Source: Campylobacteraceae bacterium (GTDB lineage Bacteria; Campylobacterota; Campylobacteria; Campylobacterales; Sulfurovaceae). Taken from it: DNA of 40,926 nucleotides. The notes under the pieces were generated by a model. It was not told the origin of the DNA and did not search any database. It saw only the letters and a program-made list of their open reading frames with translations. Positions 27,745 through 37,615 of this stretch are shown in pieces. A program made the translations under genes and the position numbers. The DNA lies in the NCBI GenBank assembly GCA_026986355.1, contig JALSOO010000105.1, positions 1 through 40,926 on the forward strand, read 5' to 3'. Positions within the stretch are counted from its first letter, which is position 1. Every line of letters begins with the position of its first letter.

Positions 27745-30003
27745 TTAGCTTCCTACTCTTTCTAAATCTACTTTACTAAATCTATAAGAGGATAGCAAAG
27801 CCGTACTTAAGCCCATATCAAATAATGGGTTAAGGGCTATTGTACCCTTTAAAGATGTATCAATCTTAAACACTCTCTCAAATTTAACGGAATCTATGGT
27901 GTAACGTATAGTATCACCATCTTTTAACTTTGATGCAGTTGCAAACTGCTGTGAACCCAAAAGATAGGCATCTTTTATAAGATTATCTGACAATGCCGTT
28001 AACGGGGAGAAGTGTTCTTGTGGGTTACAATTATAGACAACTGTTCCATCAAAAGCACTCATCTCTGCTATATCTTCTATAGATGTATCTAGCCCCACTT
28101 CTACCTCATCAAGAATATAACCTCTATGCTCATTACCTTTTGCATCAAAATAGTTTGTTAAACTATCAAACTCAATTGCTTTAAAGCCTTTGAATAGAGG
28201 TAAATCTTTTGTATAATCAATCGTATACTCTGAGTTTAATCCTAAACTATTTGCTAAATCATTTAGAACATAACCACCATAATCTAATACAACATTTAGA
28301 GAAGTAACTCTCTTATCAAGTGAGGTTAATGTACCCTCTTGTTGTGTAAAGCTTGGCATATCTAAATCACCATCTCCAAATGATGATAAAGTAAAGTCTC
28401 CTTTTACGTTATAACCAATCGTTGAACCCTCTATATCATCATCTAAATCACAAATTTGTGAGATACCCATACCGTTACCAGCAGGAGGAATACAGATAAC
28501 ATTAAATCCTGCATACTTCTCTAGTAGAGCCAGAAGTTTAGCGATATTTTCAGCTCTTGGGTGTGCATATAAATCAGCTCCTACAACTAAAGAGAATCGA
28601 CTCTTTTTAAGAAGTGATTTCTCTAAAGCCTCAAGCTCCTCTTCGCCTACATTGCATTCAGCAGAGAGATTTCCAATATCAAGCTCATCAAGTATATCTC
28701 TAATGTTTTGAGGGAGTTCACACTCTTTTAGTAGAGTATCTGCTAGGAGTGCTACTACACCCTCTTCTGAACCTGCTTCATATTTGATAAATTGAGTTAC
28801 AATATTTTTAAGTTCACTATCTTCTATAGGGTGCATATAGGCAACTCTAGCTCTATGCCACTTAGAAGCCATATTGATATGATACTTAACAATAGGTGCA
28901 TCATCATTTACACGTGTTCCTACTACAATTACAGCTCTTGAGTTAGATAACTCTTTTAGAGAGCCACCATAGAGAGATTTACCTGTAATAGTCCCATACG
29001 AATTCATAAACTTCTGAAATGCTCTTGCCTCATGAGAGATAAGCTTATAACCTCTACTCTCTTTTAGCTTTTGTAAAATATACGCCTCTTCATTTGATAC
29101 TTCATTAGAAAAGATAATAGTTTTAGCAGACTCAAACGCTTTTAGTGCAGATTGAAATGCTATTTCATCTTTTACAACATCTCTATTGGCAATATCAAAT
29201 CCATAACGAGAAGCCGAACATAGAGTAGAGAATTCAGCCGTATTGCTTACACGGTAAATCTCTCCTTTTTTAACTTCATAAATCACATCATGCCCACCCC
29301 CACAGTGAGGACAAGTTGATGGTATCTGTGTTAGCTCCCAAGCATTTGAACTATATTTGAAACGACTATCAACCAATGCCCCAACAGGACATACAGCTGC
29401 GGCCTCGCCAAGTGTTTTATAGTTTTTATCTTGTTTTACATTTTCGATAGTTGAAGAGTATCCACCAAATTTTACTTTGAGTGCTTCATCTCCTGTAATC
29501 TCTGTAGATACTCTTACACACTTCTCACACATAATACACAGAGCTGGGTCATAAGAGATAACACCCCAGTTCTGAACAGGTCTATGTGGCTCTTTGGTAG
29601 TAAAGTTTTGTCCACTTACACCAAACTCCATTGTCTTGTTTTGGAGGTCACACTCTCCACTCTTGTCACATACTCCACACTCTAAAGGGTGGTTTACATT
29701 ATAGAGTTTCATAATGCTTTGACGCTCTTTAAATAACTCTTGATTGTTGGTTGTAATAACAGCACCATCTGTTGCTTTCTCTTGACAAGATAATATTGCT
29801 CCATCAACACCCTCTACATCAACAATACACATTCTACATGATGCAATTGGTAATGTTTTGGTTAGATAACACATGGTTGGAATATATATCTCATTTTCAC
29901 GAGCAATCTCCAAAATTGTTTGACCATAAATAGCCGAACAGCTTTTCCCATCAATAGTTACATTGATAGCTTTTGCTTCTATATCTCTTATACTGCTCAT
30001 CAT
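27745..30003 (-). CDS. nuoG: NuoG paralog 1 (NADH-quinone oxidoreductase subunit G-like)
   Basis: N1b-type, N5-type (HPLECGVCDKSGEC) and N4-type (CIMCEKC...CPVGAL) motifs. The start is probably MMSSIRD (ATG at 30003/30000), overlapping the upstream stop, rather than the ORF-track start at 30039. Confidence 0.9.
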   Translation of the reverse strand: MMSSIRDIEAKAINVTIDGKSCSAIYGQTILEIARENEIYIPTMCYLTKTLPIASCRMCIVDVEGVDGAILSCQEKATDGAVITTNNQELFKERQSIMKLYNVNHPLECGVCDKSGECDLQNKTMEFGVSGQNFTTKEPHRPVQNWGVISYDPALCIMCEKCVRVSTEITGDEALKVKFGGYSSTIENVKQDKNYKTLGEAAAVCPVGALVDSRFKYSSNAWELTQIPSTCPHCGGGHDVIYEVKKGEIYRVSNTAEFSTLCSASRYGFDIANRDVVKDEIAFQSALKAFESAKTIIFSNEVSNEEAYILQKLKESRGYKLISHEARAFQKFMNSYGTITGKSLYGGSLKELSNSRAVIVVGTRVNDDAPIVKYHINMASKWHRARVAYMHPIEDSELKNIVTQFIKYEAGSEEGVVALLADTLLKECELPQNIRDILDELDIGNLSAECNVGEEELEALEKSLLKKSRFSLVVGADLYAHPRAENIAKLLALLEKYAGFNVICIPPAGNGMGISQICDLDDDIEGSTIGYNVKGDFTLSSFGDGDLDMPSFTQQEGTLTSLDKRVTSLNVVLDYGGYVLNDLANSLGLNSEYTIDYTKDLPLFKGFKAIEFDSLTNYFDAKGNEHRGYILDEVEVGLDTSIEDIAEMSAFDGTVVYNCNPQEHFSPLTALSDNLIKDAYLLGSQQFATASKLKDGDTIRYTIDSVKFERVFKIDTSLKGTIALNPLFDMGLSTALLSSYRFSKVDLERVGS

Positions 30004-32009
30004 ACAGCCACCATCGATATATAGTAACATCGCATACAACGCTCTGCTTCTGCTATCGCCTCTTCTCCAGTAAATCCAAGATTTACCTCTCTTTGGTTAT
30101 CTTTACGCTCATCAACTCCAAGTTTTTCACTCTCTTGACGTGGAATACCTGGCATCCACCCTGTAATCTTCTCATTTTTATTATAAACTCTTAAACGAGA
30201 TAAGTGGTCTTCCATAATCTCATCATCAAGAAGTGTACATTTACCATCATAGATATAACGACTTATTACTGAGGCAGCACGTCTTGCTTGACCTACTGCA
30301 TTTACAATAGTCATTGGTCCATACTCACAATCTCCAGCAGCAAAAAGTCCATCTTTTGAGGTCATATAATCTTTACCGTTAGTAGCAATTGAGTTCCAAC
30401 TTGTCATTTTAATATCCCACTCTTCAGGAATAATCTGTAAATCTAGTGATTGAGAGACAGCAGGGATTAGATAGTCAATATCTAACTCAAAATCTGCACC
30501 CTCTATCTTAACAAGTTGAGGTCGTCCACCATTTGGGTCTGGAACAAGTTCAAACTTATTAACTTTAAGCTTTGTAAGTTTATCTCCATCATCAAAAATC
30601 TCTTCAATAGACGAGTAGAAGATAAACTCAACACCCTCTTCAAGAGCCTCATGATACTCTTCATAAGTTGTATTTCTAATAATAGTTTTTTCATCACGAC
30701 GGTAAAGCATAATAACTTTTTTAGCACCCTCACGAATCGAACAACGTACAACGTCCATAGAGGTAAATCCACCACCGACACAGACAACTGTTTTGTCTTT
30801 AAGTTCATTTGATGCAGGGCTACCGATACCATATTTATGCCATAGGTTAACCTTGTCAAGCATATCTATAGCACCCCAATAACCCTGTTTAGTTGGGTCT
30901 TCATTTTTAGCACGAACTTTTTTAGAGAGTCTAGCACCAAATCCAAGTAGTGTCGCATCATACTCTTCATAAATATCTTTAAGCATCTCTGCTGTTACTC
31001 GGCAGTTATTGGTAATAGTTACAGCTTCCATCTCTAAAACAAGGTCAATATCTTTGTTGTACTTATCAACAGGCATTCTATACTCTGGAACACCTACAGC
31101 AACCTCTCCACCATTTACTGGTAGCTCTTCAAAGATATGAACCTTTATACCCTCTAGTGCCAAGTAGTACGCTGCTGTTAGACCTGCAGGTCCTGCACCA
31201 ATAATGGCTACTTTTTTACCATCATTTCGTAGAGGTTTTGGCTCAAATGGGTGCAACCAAGGAACTTCATGGTCTGTCTCATAATCAGCACCTAATCGTT
31301 TAAGCTCCATAATAGAGATAGGTTCATCAAGATTCATACGTCTACACGCATCTTCACAAGGGTGTGGACATACACGACCACAAGTGTGTGCTAATGGCAT
31401 TGTTTGACGAGTTGCAGACAATGAATCTGTAAATACCATATCTCTAACACCCTCAATATAAGCAGGAATATCAACACTTGCAGGACACATATCCGTACAT
31501 GGTGCTGTTACTTTTGCAATATAAGAGATGTCTGAATTGTAGTGGATAGAAGGTATTTGAGCATCAATACAGGTATCAAACTGCTCTTTGTAATGCTCCA
31601 TTAAATCTAATATAGGTTTAGGAACGGTCTTTCCAATCTCACATTTTGATGTAACCATCATAGTTTGTGAAATCTCTTTGAGGTGGTCTACATCTGCATG
31701 TGTACCCTCTCCTCGTGCTATTTTGTCGAGTAAGTCATAAAGAATCCTACCTCCCCAACGACCAGGAGCACAACGACCACACGCTTCTGAGTACTCTTGG
31801 TACTGTGCTGCGTATTGTGTTGCCAAAATAACAGCATCTATATCTTCGTCAAAGATGGCAACACCATCCCAACCAATAAATGCTTTGCTATCTCGCTCTC
31901 CATGATAGGTTTCAGGAAGTTTAAAACCCGACTCACTCCACTCTTCTGATGGTTTACCACGATTGTCGATAAACTCATCACGCCAAGTAGAGAACAGTAA
32001 CCTAGACAT
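30000..32009 (-). CDS. NuoF-position subunit: N-terminal remnant of the NuoF C-terminal Fe-S domain fused to a GltD/NfnB-like FAD/NAD(P) oxidoreductase
   Basis: CGRCAPGRWGGRILYDLLDKIARGEGTHADVDHL (NuoF-like), CTDMCPASVDIPAYI...CGRVCPHPCEDACRR (Fer4_20-like), VAIIGAGPAGLTAAYYLALEG (FAD), VVCVGGGFTSMDVVRCSIREGA (NAD(P)), AEAERCMRCYYI. Confidence 0.85.
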   Translation of the reverse strand: MSRLLFSTWRDEFIDNRGKPSEEWSESGFKLPETYHGERDSKAFIGWDGVAIFDEDIDAVILATQYAAQYQEYSEACGRCAPGRWGGRILYDLLDKIARGEGTHADVDHLKEISQTMMVTSKCEIGKTVPKPILDLMEHYKEQFDTCIDAQIPSIHYNSDISYIAKVTAPCTDMCPASVDIPAYIEGVRDMVFTDSLSATRQTMPLAHTCGRVCPHPCEDACRRMNLDEPISIMELKRLGADYETDHEVPWLHPFEPKPLRNDGKKVAIIGAGPAGLTAAYYLALEGIKVHIFEELPVNGGEVAVGVPEYRMPVDKYNKDIDLVLEMEAVTITNNCRVTAEMLKDIYEEYDATLLGFGARLSKKVRAKNEDPTKQGYWGAIDMLDKVNLWHKYGIGSPASNELKDKTVVCVGGGFTSMDVVRCSIREGAKKVIMLYRRDEKTIIRNTTYEEYHEALEEGVEFIFYSSIEEIFDDGDKLTKLKVNKFELVPDPNGGRPQLVKIEGADFELDIDYLIPAVSQSLDLQIIPEEWDIKMTSWNSIATNGKDYMTSKDGLFAAGDCEYGPMTIVNAVGQARRAASVISRYIYDGKCTLLDDEIMEDHLSRLRVYNKNEKITGWMPGIPRQESEKLGVDERKDNQREVNLGFTGEEAIAEAERCMRCYYISMVAV

Positions 32010-32773
32010 TATTTACCCTTTTTTCTAGCAGGAGCTTTTTTTGTAGATGTTTTCTTGAGAGGTGCTTTTTTAAGAGGAGCTTTTTTTGCTGGAGCTTTCT
32101 TTGCTTCTTCTTTTGTTTCAGCAACAAACTTTTCTGTCTCCTCTTTTATTTTTGCTTCAGCTTCAGCTTTTTCTGCTTCGTCTCTTGCTTTCGCTTCAGA
32201 AGCAACTTTTTTAGCCTCCTCTTTTGCTTTTGCTTCAGCAATAGCCTTCTTTTCAGCTTCCTCTTTTGCTTTTTTCTCTGCATCAGCTTTAGCTTTGGCT
32301 TCGGCTTTCTCTTTTGCTAATTTTTCAGCCTCCTCTTTTGCTTTTTTCTCTGCATCAGCTTTAGCTTTAGCTTCTGCCTCCTCTTTAGCTAATTTTTCAG
32401 CCTCCTCTTTTGCTTTTTTCTCTGCATCAGCTTTAGCTTTAGCTTCAGCTTTCTCTTTTGCTAATTTTTCAGCTTCGATTCGTTTCTCTTCTGCTATTTT
32501 TTTAGCTTTGATTGCATCTTCTTTACGTTTAGCTCTCTCTTCATCTGAAACTTTTTTAACAACAATAGTCCAATCAACTTCATTAAATTTCAATGAATTC
32601 ATCAAATCATGTTGTAAATCTCTAATAAAGTCAGCAGACTTTTGAATATGAGAGAAATCTCCTACTTCAAAAAGGAATATACCCACTTCACCAACTTTTA
32701 GTCCAGAGTCAATAAGCTCTTCCATTCTATTATAAAAATCATCTTTAAGATGTCTTAAATCATATCTTTTCAT
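32009..32773 (-). CDS. NuoE-position small subunit (HP1264/Cj1575c-like) with long Lys/Ala/Glu repeat tail
   Basis: The first ~75 aa ([20 protein letters not shown]...MNSLKFNEVDWTIVVKK) look like the epsilonproteobacterial NuoE-position protein. The remaining ~180 aa are low-complexity repeats. Confidence 0.75.
   Translation of the reverse strand: MKRYDLRHLKDDFYNRMEELIDSGLKVGEVGIFLFEVGDFSHIQKSADFIRDLQHDLMNSLKFNEVDWTIVVKKVSDEERAKRKEDAIKAKKIAEEKRIEAEKLAKEKAEAKAKADAEKKAKEEAEKLAKEEAEAKAKADAEKKAKEEAEKLAKEKAEAKAKADAEKKAKEEAEKKAIAEAKAKEEAKKVASEAKARDEAEKAEAEAKIKEETEKFVAETKEEAKKAPAKKAPLKKAPLKKTSTKKAPARKKGK
32264..32479 (-). repeat. 72-bp (24-aa) tandem repeat, about 3 copies, inside the NuoE-position gene
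   Basis: The marker 'catcagctttagcttt' recurs at 32281, 32353 and 32425, exactly 72 bp apart. Encodes AEKLAKE(K/E)AEAKAKADAEKKAKEE. Confidence 0.9.
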
Positions 32774-34002
32774 TATCTATCCACCTCTCCAAATACAATA
32801 TTTGTTGAACCAATAATAGTTACAACATCTGCAATATAAGTACCAACTAAAATCTCTTGAAGCAGTCCTGTATGGAAGAATGATGGTGCTCTACACTTAA
32901 GTCTATAAGCATATGGCTCTCCCTCTGATTTGATATAGAATCCAAGCTCTCCTTTTGGAGACTCTGTTGGAACATATACCTCCCCTTTTGGTGGTCTCAT
33001 TCCTTGTGTGACTAATACAAAATGTTGCATCAATGCATAGTTTTGTGTCATTATCTCCTCTTTTGGAGCAGATATATATTGTGGTGCATGTGCCATTAAT
33101 TGAGGTTCGGTCTCATCATATTTCAAGATAAGTTGACGAATCATCTTTGTTGACTCTTTCATCTCTGCCATATAGAGTCTATATCTACCATAAGAGTCAT
33201 TAGTATCAGCTACAGGTATATCAAAATCCAATTCTGAATAGAGTTCATAAGGCTCTTCTTTACGAACATCATAAGCAACTCCTGAACCTCTAAGCATAGG
33301 ACCTGTACAACCCCAACTAAGCGCATCTTCAGTAGAGATTACACCAACATCTTCCAAACGCATTTTCCAAATTCTATTCTCTTGTAGAAGTGCATTATAG
33401 GTATGTTCTAACTCATAATCAACAGCATTACAGAAGTTTCTCATTTGTGCTAACCAACCTGCTGGTAAATCCAATGGAACACCACCAATTCTAACAGATG
33501 AGTGAGTCAATCTAGCTCCACAGTAATCTTCCATCAAGTCCATTGCAAACTCACGCTCACGGAAAGCATAAAGGAATACAGACATTGCACCAACGTCTAG
33601 TGCATGTGTTGCGATAAAAAATAGATGAGAGATAATTCGGTTAAGTTCAAGTAGCATAGTTCTAATAACTTGTGCTCGTCTAGGTGCTTCTATTCCCAAC
33701 AGCTTTTCTACAGCTAATGCATACGCATAGTTGTTTGAGGTAGAAGCGATATAATCAAGTCTATCTGTTGTAGGTAGAAACTCATTATATGTCATATTTT
33801 CAGCCATCTTTTCGATACCACGGTGTAGATAACCAATATCTGGATAGGCTTTTACTACCTGCTCTCCATCAAGTTCGAGTACAAGTCTTAACTGTCCATG
33901 TGCTGATGGGTGTTGTGGTCCAAAGTTGATAACCATAGTATTGTCATCACGCTCAAAATTTAGGTTTTCAAAAAATGGGGATAATTTATTTGGTTGTTGC
34001 AT
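32773..34002 (-). CDS. nuoD: NADH-quinone oxidoreductase subunit D
   Basis: [60 protein letters not shown]. Confidence 0.97.
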   Translation of the reverse strand: MQQPNKLSPFFENLNFERDDNTMVINFGPQHPSAHGQLRLVLELDGEQVVKAYPDIGYLHRGIEKMAENMTYNEFLPTTDRLDYIASTSNNYAYALAVEKLLGIEAPRRAQVIRTMLLELNRIISHLFFIATHALDVGAMSVFLYAFREREFAMDLMEDYCGARLTHSSVRIGGVPLDLPAGWLAQMRNFCNAVDYELEHTYNALLQENRIWKMRLEDVGVISTEDALSWGCTGPMLRGSGVAYDVRKEEPYELYSELDFDIPVADTNDSYGRYRLYMAEMKESTKMIRQLILKYDETEPQLMAHAPQYISAPKEEIMTQNYALMQHFVLVTQGMRPPKGEVYVPTESPKGELGFYIKSEGEPYAYRLKCRAPSFFHTGLLQEILVGTYIADVVTIIGSTNIVFGEVDR

Positions 34003-34015
34003 AGTTCTCCTCCCT

Positions 34016-34810
34016 CTACTTTCTATCTTCTGCTGGTTTTACACCATCAGCTTCTTGATAATCAACCAAGAACGTTTTAGAGTACTCAATTGCTGTTTTA
34101 GTTTCGCCTTGTGAAATATCTGCACCAAACTCAACCTCATATCCTACTCTTGAGAATCGTTTTGTGTCGTGTCTATCGACTCTAGCAGGGTCTCTATTTT
34201 CTGGTCCAATAGCTTCACGAGCATCTTTTCCAAATATCCTATCTACCTCATACCATGAAGCAAACTCATCTCCTTGTAGAGGATAAGTTTTAAGAAGTGG
34301 ATATCCTTCCCAATCATCTGGCATCAAAATTCTTCTCATATATGGGTGGTTATTTGATACAATCCCAAACATATCAAACATCTCACGCTCTGCAAAGTTA
34401 GCAGATTTGTAGAGAGGAACAACAGACTCCACAGCTACCCCCTGCTCTATTCTCATTACTAGACGCATTCTTTTAACATCTTTAAGATTTAACATCTGAT
34501 AAAAGACCTCAAAGTTCCCATCTTTTGCCAAGTAATCTACAGCACTCATCTCTGTAAGTTGAGCATAGCCACACTCATTTTTTAAAATCTCTAAAGCTTT
34601 AAAGTTATCTTCGTGATTAATCTCCACAATCATAGAGCCTAATTGTATCTCTGCTCTATTTACTTCAACTTTAGAACTTAAAATCTCTAAATGCTTTACA
34701 AATACCTCATCACTACTCACATCTTCTCTAGGAGTTGATGGAACAACATGGTATCTATCCGTATAGTATGCTTTGCCTTGAACATTATCTTTTGGTACAT
34801 ATTTTCTCAT
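34016..34810 (-). CDS. nuoC: NADH-quinone oxidoreductase subunit C
   Basis: [43 protein letters not shown]. Confidence 0.95.
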   Translation of the reverse strand: MRKYVPKDNVQGKAYYTDRYHVVPSTPREDVSSDEVFVKHLEILSSKVEVNRAEIQLGSMIVEINHEDNFKALEILKNECGYAQLTEMSAVDYLAKDGNFEVFYQMLNLKDVKRMRLVMRIEQGVAVESVVPLYKSANFAEREMFDMFGIVSNNHPYMRRILMPDDWEGYPLLKTYPLQGDEFASWYEVDRIFGKDAREAIGPENRDPARVDRHDTKRFSRVGYEVEFGADISQGETKTAIEYSKTFLVDYQEADGVKPAEDRK

Positions 34811-35328
34811 TATATTAACCTTAAGTTCTGTTTTTTATTATTGTTCATATTTGCTGACTCTCTTCTAATCTTCTTTTGAAGCATCATCAACGCATACTGT
34901 AAAGTTTCAGGACGAGGTGCACACCCAGGAAGATATATATCAACAGGAATAATTCTATCAACTCCTTGAACCGTAGCATAGGTATTAAACATACCACCTG
35001 TATTGGCACATGACCCCATAGAGATAACCCATTTTGGTTCTGTCATCTGGTCATAGAGTCGTCTAGCAAACTCCGAGTGCTTTTTAGAGAGTGTTCCTGC
35101 TAAAATCATAACATCTGATTGTCGTGGACTAGCTCTAAAGATAGTTCCCATTCTATCAAAGTCATAACGTGATGCACCAGATGCCATCATCTCAATAGCA
35201 CAACATGCTAATCCATAAGTTAAAGGCCAAAGTGAGTTACTTCGCCCCCAGTTAATTAAGTGGTCAACGGTAGTCAATGCTACAGGTAAGCCCCCAGATG
35301 AGGCGTAATTTACTTGATGCTGTGCCAT
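34810..35328 (-). CDS. nuoB: NADH-quinone oxidoreductase subunit B
   Basis: [42 protein letters not shown]. Confidence 0.97.
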   Translation of the reverse strand: MAQHQVNYASSGGLPVALTTVDHLINWGRSNSLWPLTYGLACCAIEMMASGASRYDFDRMGTIFRASPRQSDVMILAGTLSKKHSEFARRLYDQMTEPKWVISMGSCANTGGMFNTYATVQGVDRIIPVDIYLPGCAPRPETLQYALMMLQKKIRRESANMNNNKKQNLRLI

Positions 35329-35699
35329 TCAAGTGCTCCTTTTTTCCATGCGTAAATAAATCCAATTGTTAAAAGTAATATAAACAAAACCATCTCTGTA
35401 AATCCGAACCAACCAAGTAGTTTAAAATCAATAGCCCAAGGGAACATAAAGATTATCTCTACATCAAATAGAATAAATAGAAGTGCTATAAGATAAAATT
35501 GAGTCGAAATAGTATTCGGCTGTTTTGTTACCTCTGGTCCACACTCATAGATGGTTAGCTTCAACTTTTCAGTATCGAGCTTTGCTAATTTCCTACTTAC
35601 AAATCGTGCAGCCATTAATGTTGCATTAAATGCTAATACTGTCACAACAAACAAGAAGAAAATACCTAGATAGGGGTGTTCGTTAATCACATGAGTCAT
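35310..35699 (-). CDS. nuoA: NADH-quinone oxidoreductase subunit A
   Basis: YECGPEVT...[22 protein letters not shown]; first gene of the operon. Confidence 0.95.
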   Translation of the reverse strand: MTHVINEHPYLGIFFLFVVTVLAFNATLMAARFVSRKLAKLDTEKLKLTIYECGPEVTKQPNTISTQFYLIALLFILFDVEIIFMFPWAIDFKLLGWFGFTEMVLFILLLTIGFIYAWKKGALEWHSIK

Positions 35700-35837
35700 T
35701 AGAACTCCTTTTTTTCAAGATGTTATTCTATGTTACTATTTTTCACAAAAAAGTGAGAAATAGAAGAATATTACATTTATAGTATCTAAAATTGATTAAG
35801 ATAGATTGTCTATTTAGCGTGTTTTAAAAGTAGTATA

Positions 35838-35866
35838 AAGCTTTGTAACTAAGTGTTACAAAGCTT
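35838..35866. terminator. Perfect 12-bp hairpin AAGCTTTGTAAC-TAAGT-GTTACAAAGCTT downstream of miaA
   Basis: Read directly. It lies between the miaA stop (35950) and nuoA. The T-tract on the minus strand is weak, so terminator function is uncertain. Confidence 0.5.
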
Positions 35867-35949
35867 ATTTTAAGATAGAAGAGATATTAGAAATATAGTT
35901 AACTATAACAAATCTTTATAAAAAAATTTCAACTATATTAATATAGATT

Positions 35950-36846
35950 TTATTTGAGTAGAAGATTTTCTAATTCATGTAGAGGTAGAGAGACTTTATC
36001 CTTAAATTTTGAATTATTAAATGTACGTTGACGTTTGGCTAACTGTGTTGTATGGGTGATTATCTTGGTTTTCATCTCAAACTTTGTATCGTATCCATCG
36101 AGATAACTCAAAACCTCTTTGATACCGATTGAACGCATAGGATTTGGTTTACGAGAGTAGTTTTTTTCTAAATAAAAGACTTCATCTATCAATCCTGCTT
36201 TTAGCATATTAGAAGTGCGTCTTGTGATACGTTTTCTAAGAGTATCTCTATCTACATCAATCTCATAGATAGGAGGTCTCTCCTCTATTATTGGTTTTGG
36301 AGGATTGGCACTGAAATATTCAGTAGGGGTCATTCCTGTCTCAAAATATAGATTTAACATCTTTTCAAGTCGATAACGGTCATGAATAGTTATCCTTTTT
36401 AGATACTCTTTATCCTTGTCATATAAAAATTTATGTGCCTCCTCTACATTTTGCAATAAAGCGTTACTCTTTTGCTTCGTTTTCCAAGATATAGAAGGCA
36501 GTTGAGATATTCCCTCAAGAAGCATATTGAGATAAAAACTTGTACCACCTACAATAATCAAATTTTTATTATGCTCTATTGCACTCTTTTTAGCACTATT
36601 ATAAAGTTCAATAAAGGTAGTTACATCAAAAGGCTCATCAGGGAAGATAACATCAACTCCAAAATGTTTAATCTTATGACGCTCCTCTAAAGAGGGTTTT
36701 GCCGAAGCGATATTAATCTCTTTATAGATAGATAAAGAGTCTAATGAGAGGATATAGGCATTTCTCTCTTCTGCTAATTTAATAGCCAAAGAACTTTTAC
36801 CTGAAGCCGTAGCTCCAATTAATGCTACCTGTTTAAAATCACTCAT
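35950..36846 (-). CDS. miaA: tRNA dimethylallyltransferase
   Basis: GATASGKSSLAIKLAE, SLDSLSIYKEINIASAKPS, IIVGGTSFYLNMLLEGIS, KRQRTFNNSKF. Confidence 0.95.
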   Translation of the reverse strand: MSDFKQVALIGATASGKSSLAIKLAEERNAYILSLDSLSIYKEINIASAKPSLEERHKIKHFGVDVIFPDEPFDVTTFIELYNSAKKSAIEHNKNLIIVGGTSFYLNMLLEGISQLPSISWKTKQKSNALLQNVEEAHKFLYDKDKEYLKRITIHDRYRLEKMLNLYFETGMTPTEYFSANPPKPIIEERPPIYEIDVDRDTLRKRITRRTSNMLKAGLIDEVFYLEKNYSRKPNPMRSIGIKEVLSYLDGYDTKFEMKTKIITHTTQLAKRQRTFNNSKFKDKVSLPLHELENLLLK

Positions 36847-37060
36847 TCTATTCCTCAGAGATATTTTTATAAAAAATTGAATAGAATTTTACCATACAAT
36901 TGTGTACTAATAATGTATCAAAAATAATATTTCTTTTTTAAAAATATTTTTAAATAAATAAAAATAAAAAGAGTTCTAAAATATTGGAAAAGCTCACAAT
37001 CTATATAAACAACTACTTATCACTAATAGGGTAAAATTACATTTTTTATAAAGGAAACAG

Positions 37061-37612
37061 ATGTTATTTGATAAAAACAACCGTTTTAATTTAGCCAATT
37101 TGATTACATTTGCTAATATCTCTGCTGGATTAATTGCTATCCATTTTATCGTTCATGGGGACTACTTCACAGCTATTATTTTAGCATGGATTGGTGGGGC
37201 ATTGGATATTGCAGATGGAAAAGTTGCACGAAGATATAATCTATCTACCGAGTTTGGAATACAGGTAGACTCTTATGCTGATTTTATCTCTTTTGTGGTT
37301 ATGCCATCGTTTTTGCTCTATTATGCAATGACGGAACAAGCAACGATTCTACAAGAGTTAATCTTGGGATTGATTTTTCTCTTTTATATAATCTCGGGTC
37401 TTAGACGGTTGATTGAGTTTAATATGAAATCAGAAGAGGGAGAAGTAGCTAAGTTTTTTGAAGGTGTTCCTACCCCATTGGGTGCAATACTTCTTTGGAT
37501 TCTATATCTGATATTCTCTTATGGTATTATTGCTAATCCTTGGGTTATCTCTATCTTTGTAGCTATTATTGCTTGGTCATTGAATAGTAAAATAAAAATT
37601 CCTCACCCATAA
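37061..37612 (+). CDS. pssA: CDP-alcohol phosphatidyltransferase (PssA-like)
   Basis: CDP-OH-P motif DIADGKVARRYNLSTEFGIQVDSYAD. Confidence 0.85.
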   Translation: MLFDKNNRFNLANLITFANISAGLIAIHFIVHGDYFTAIILAWIGGALDIADGKVARRYNLSTEFGIQVDSYADFISFVVMPSFLLYYAMTEQATILQELILGLIFLFYIISGLRRLIEFNMKSEEGEVAKFFEGVPTPLGAILLWILYLIFSYGIIANPWVISIFVAIIAWSLNSKIKIPHP

Positions 37613-37615
37613 GAT

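Noticed and set aside
30503-30859. 118-aa minus-strand ORF in a different frame inside the GltD-like fusion gene
   Set aside because: Frame-shifted overlap of a convincing CDS, as are the ORFs at 6187-6372, 20092-20307, 21029-21229 and 23847-24071.
32055-32645. 196-aa + strand ORF rich in Ala/Ser/Phe opposite the NuoE-position gene
   Set aside because: Antisense artefact of the Lys/Ala/Glu codon repeat; no RBS and a low-complexity mirror of the real coding strand.
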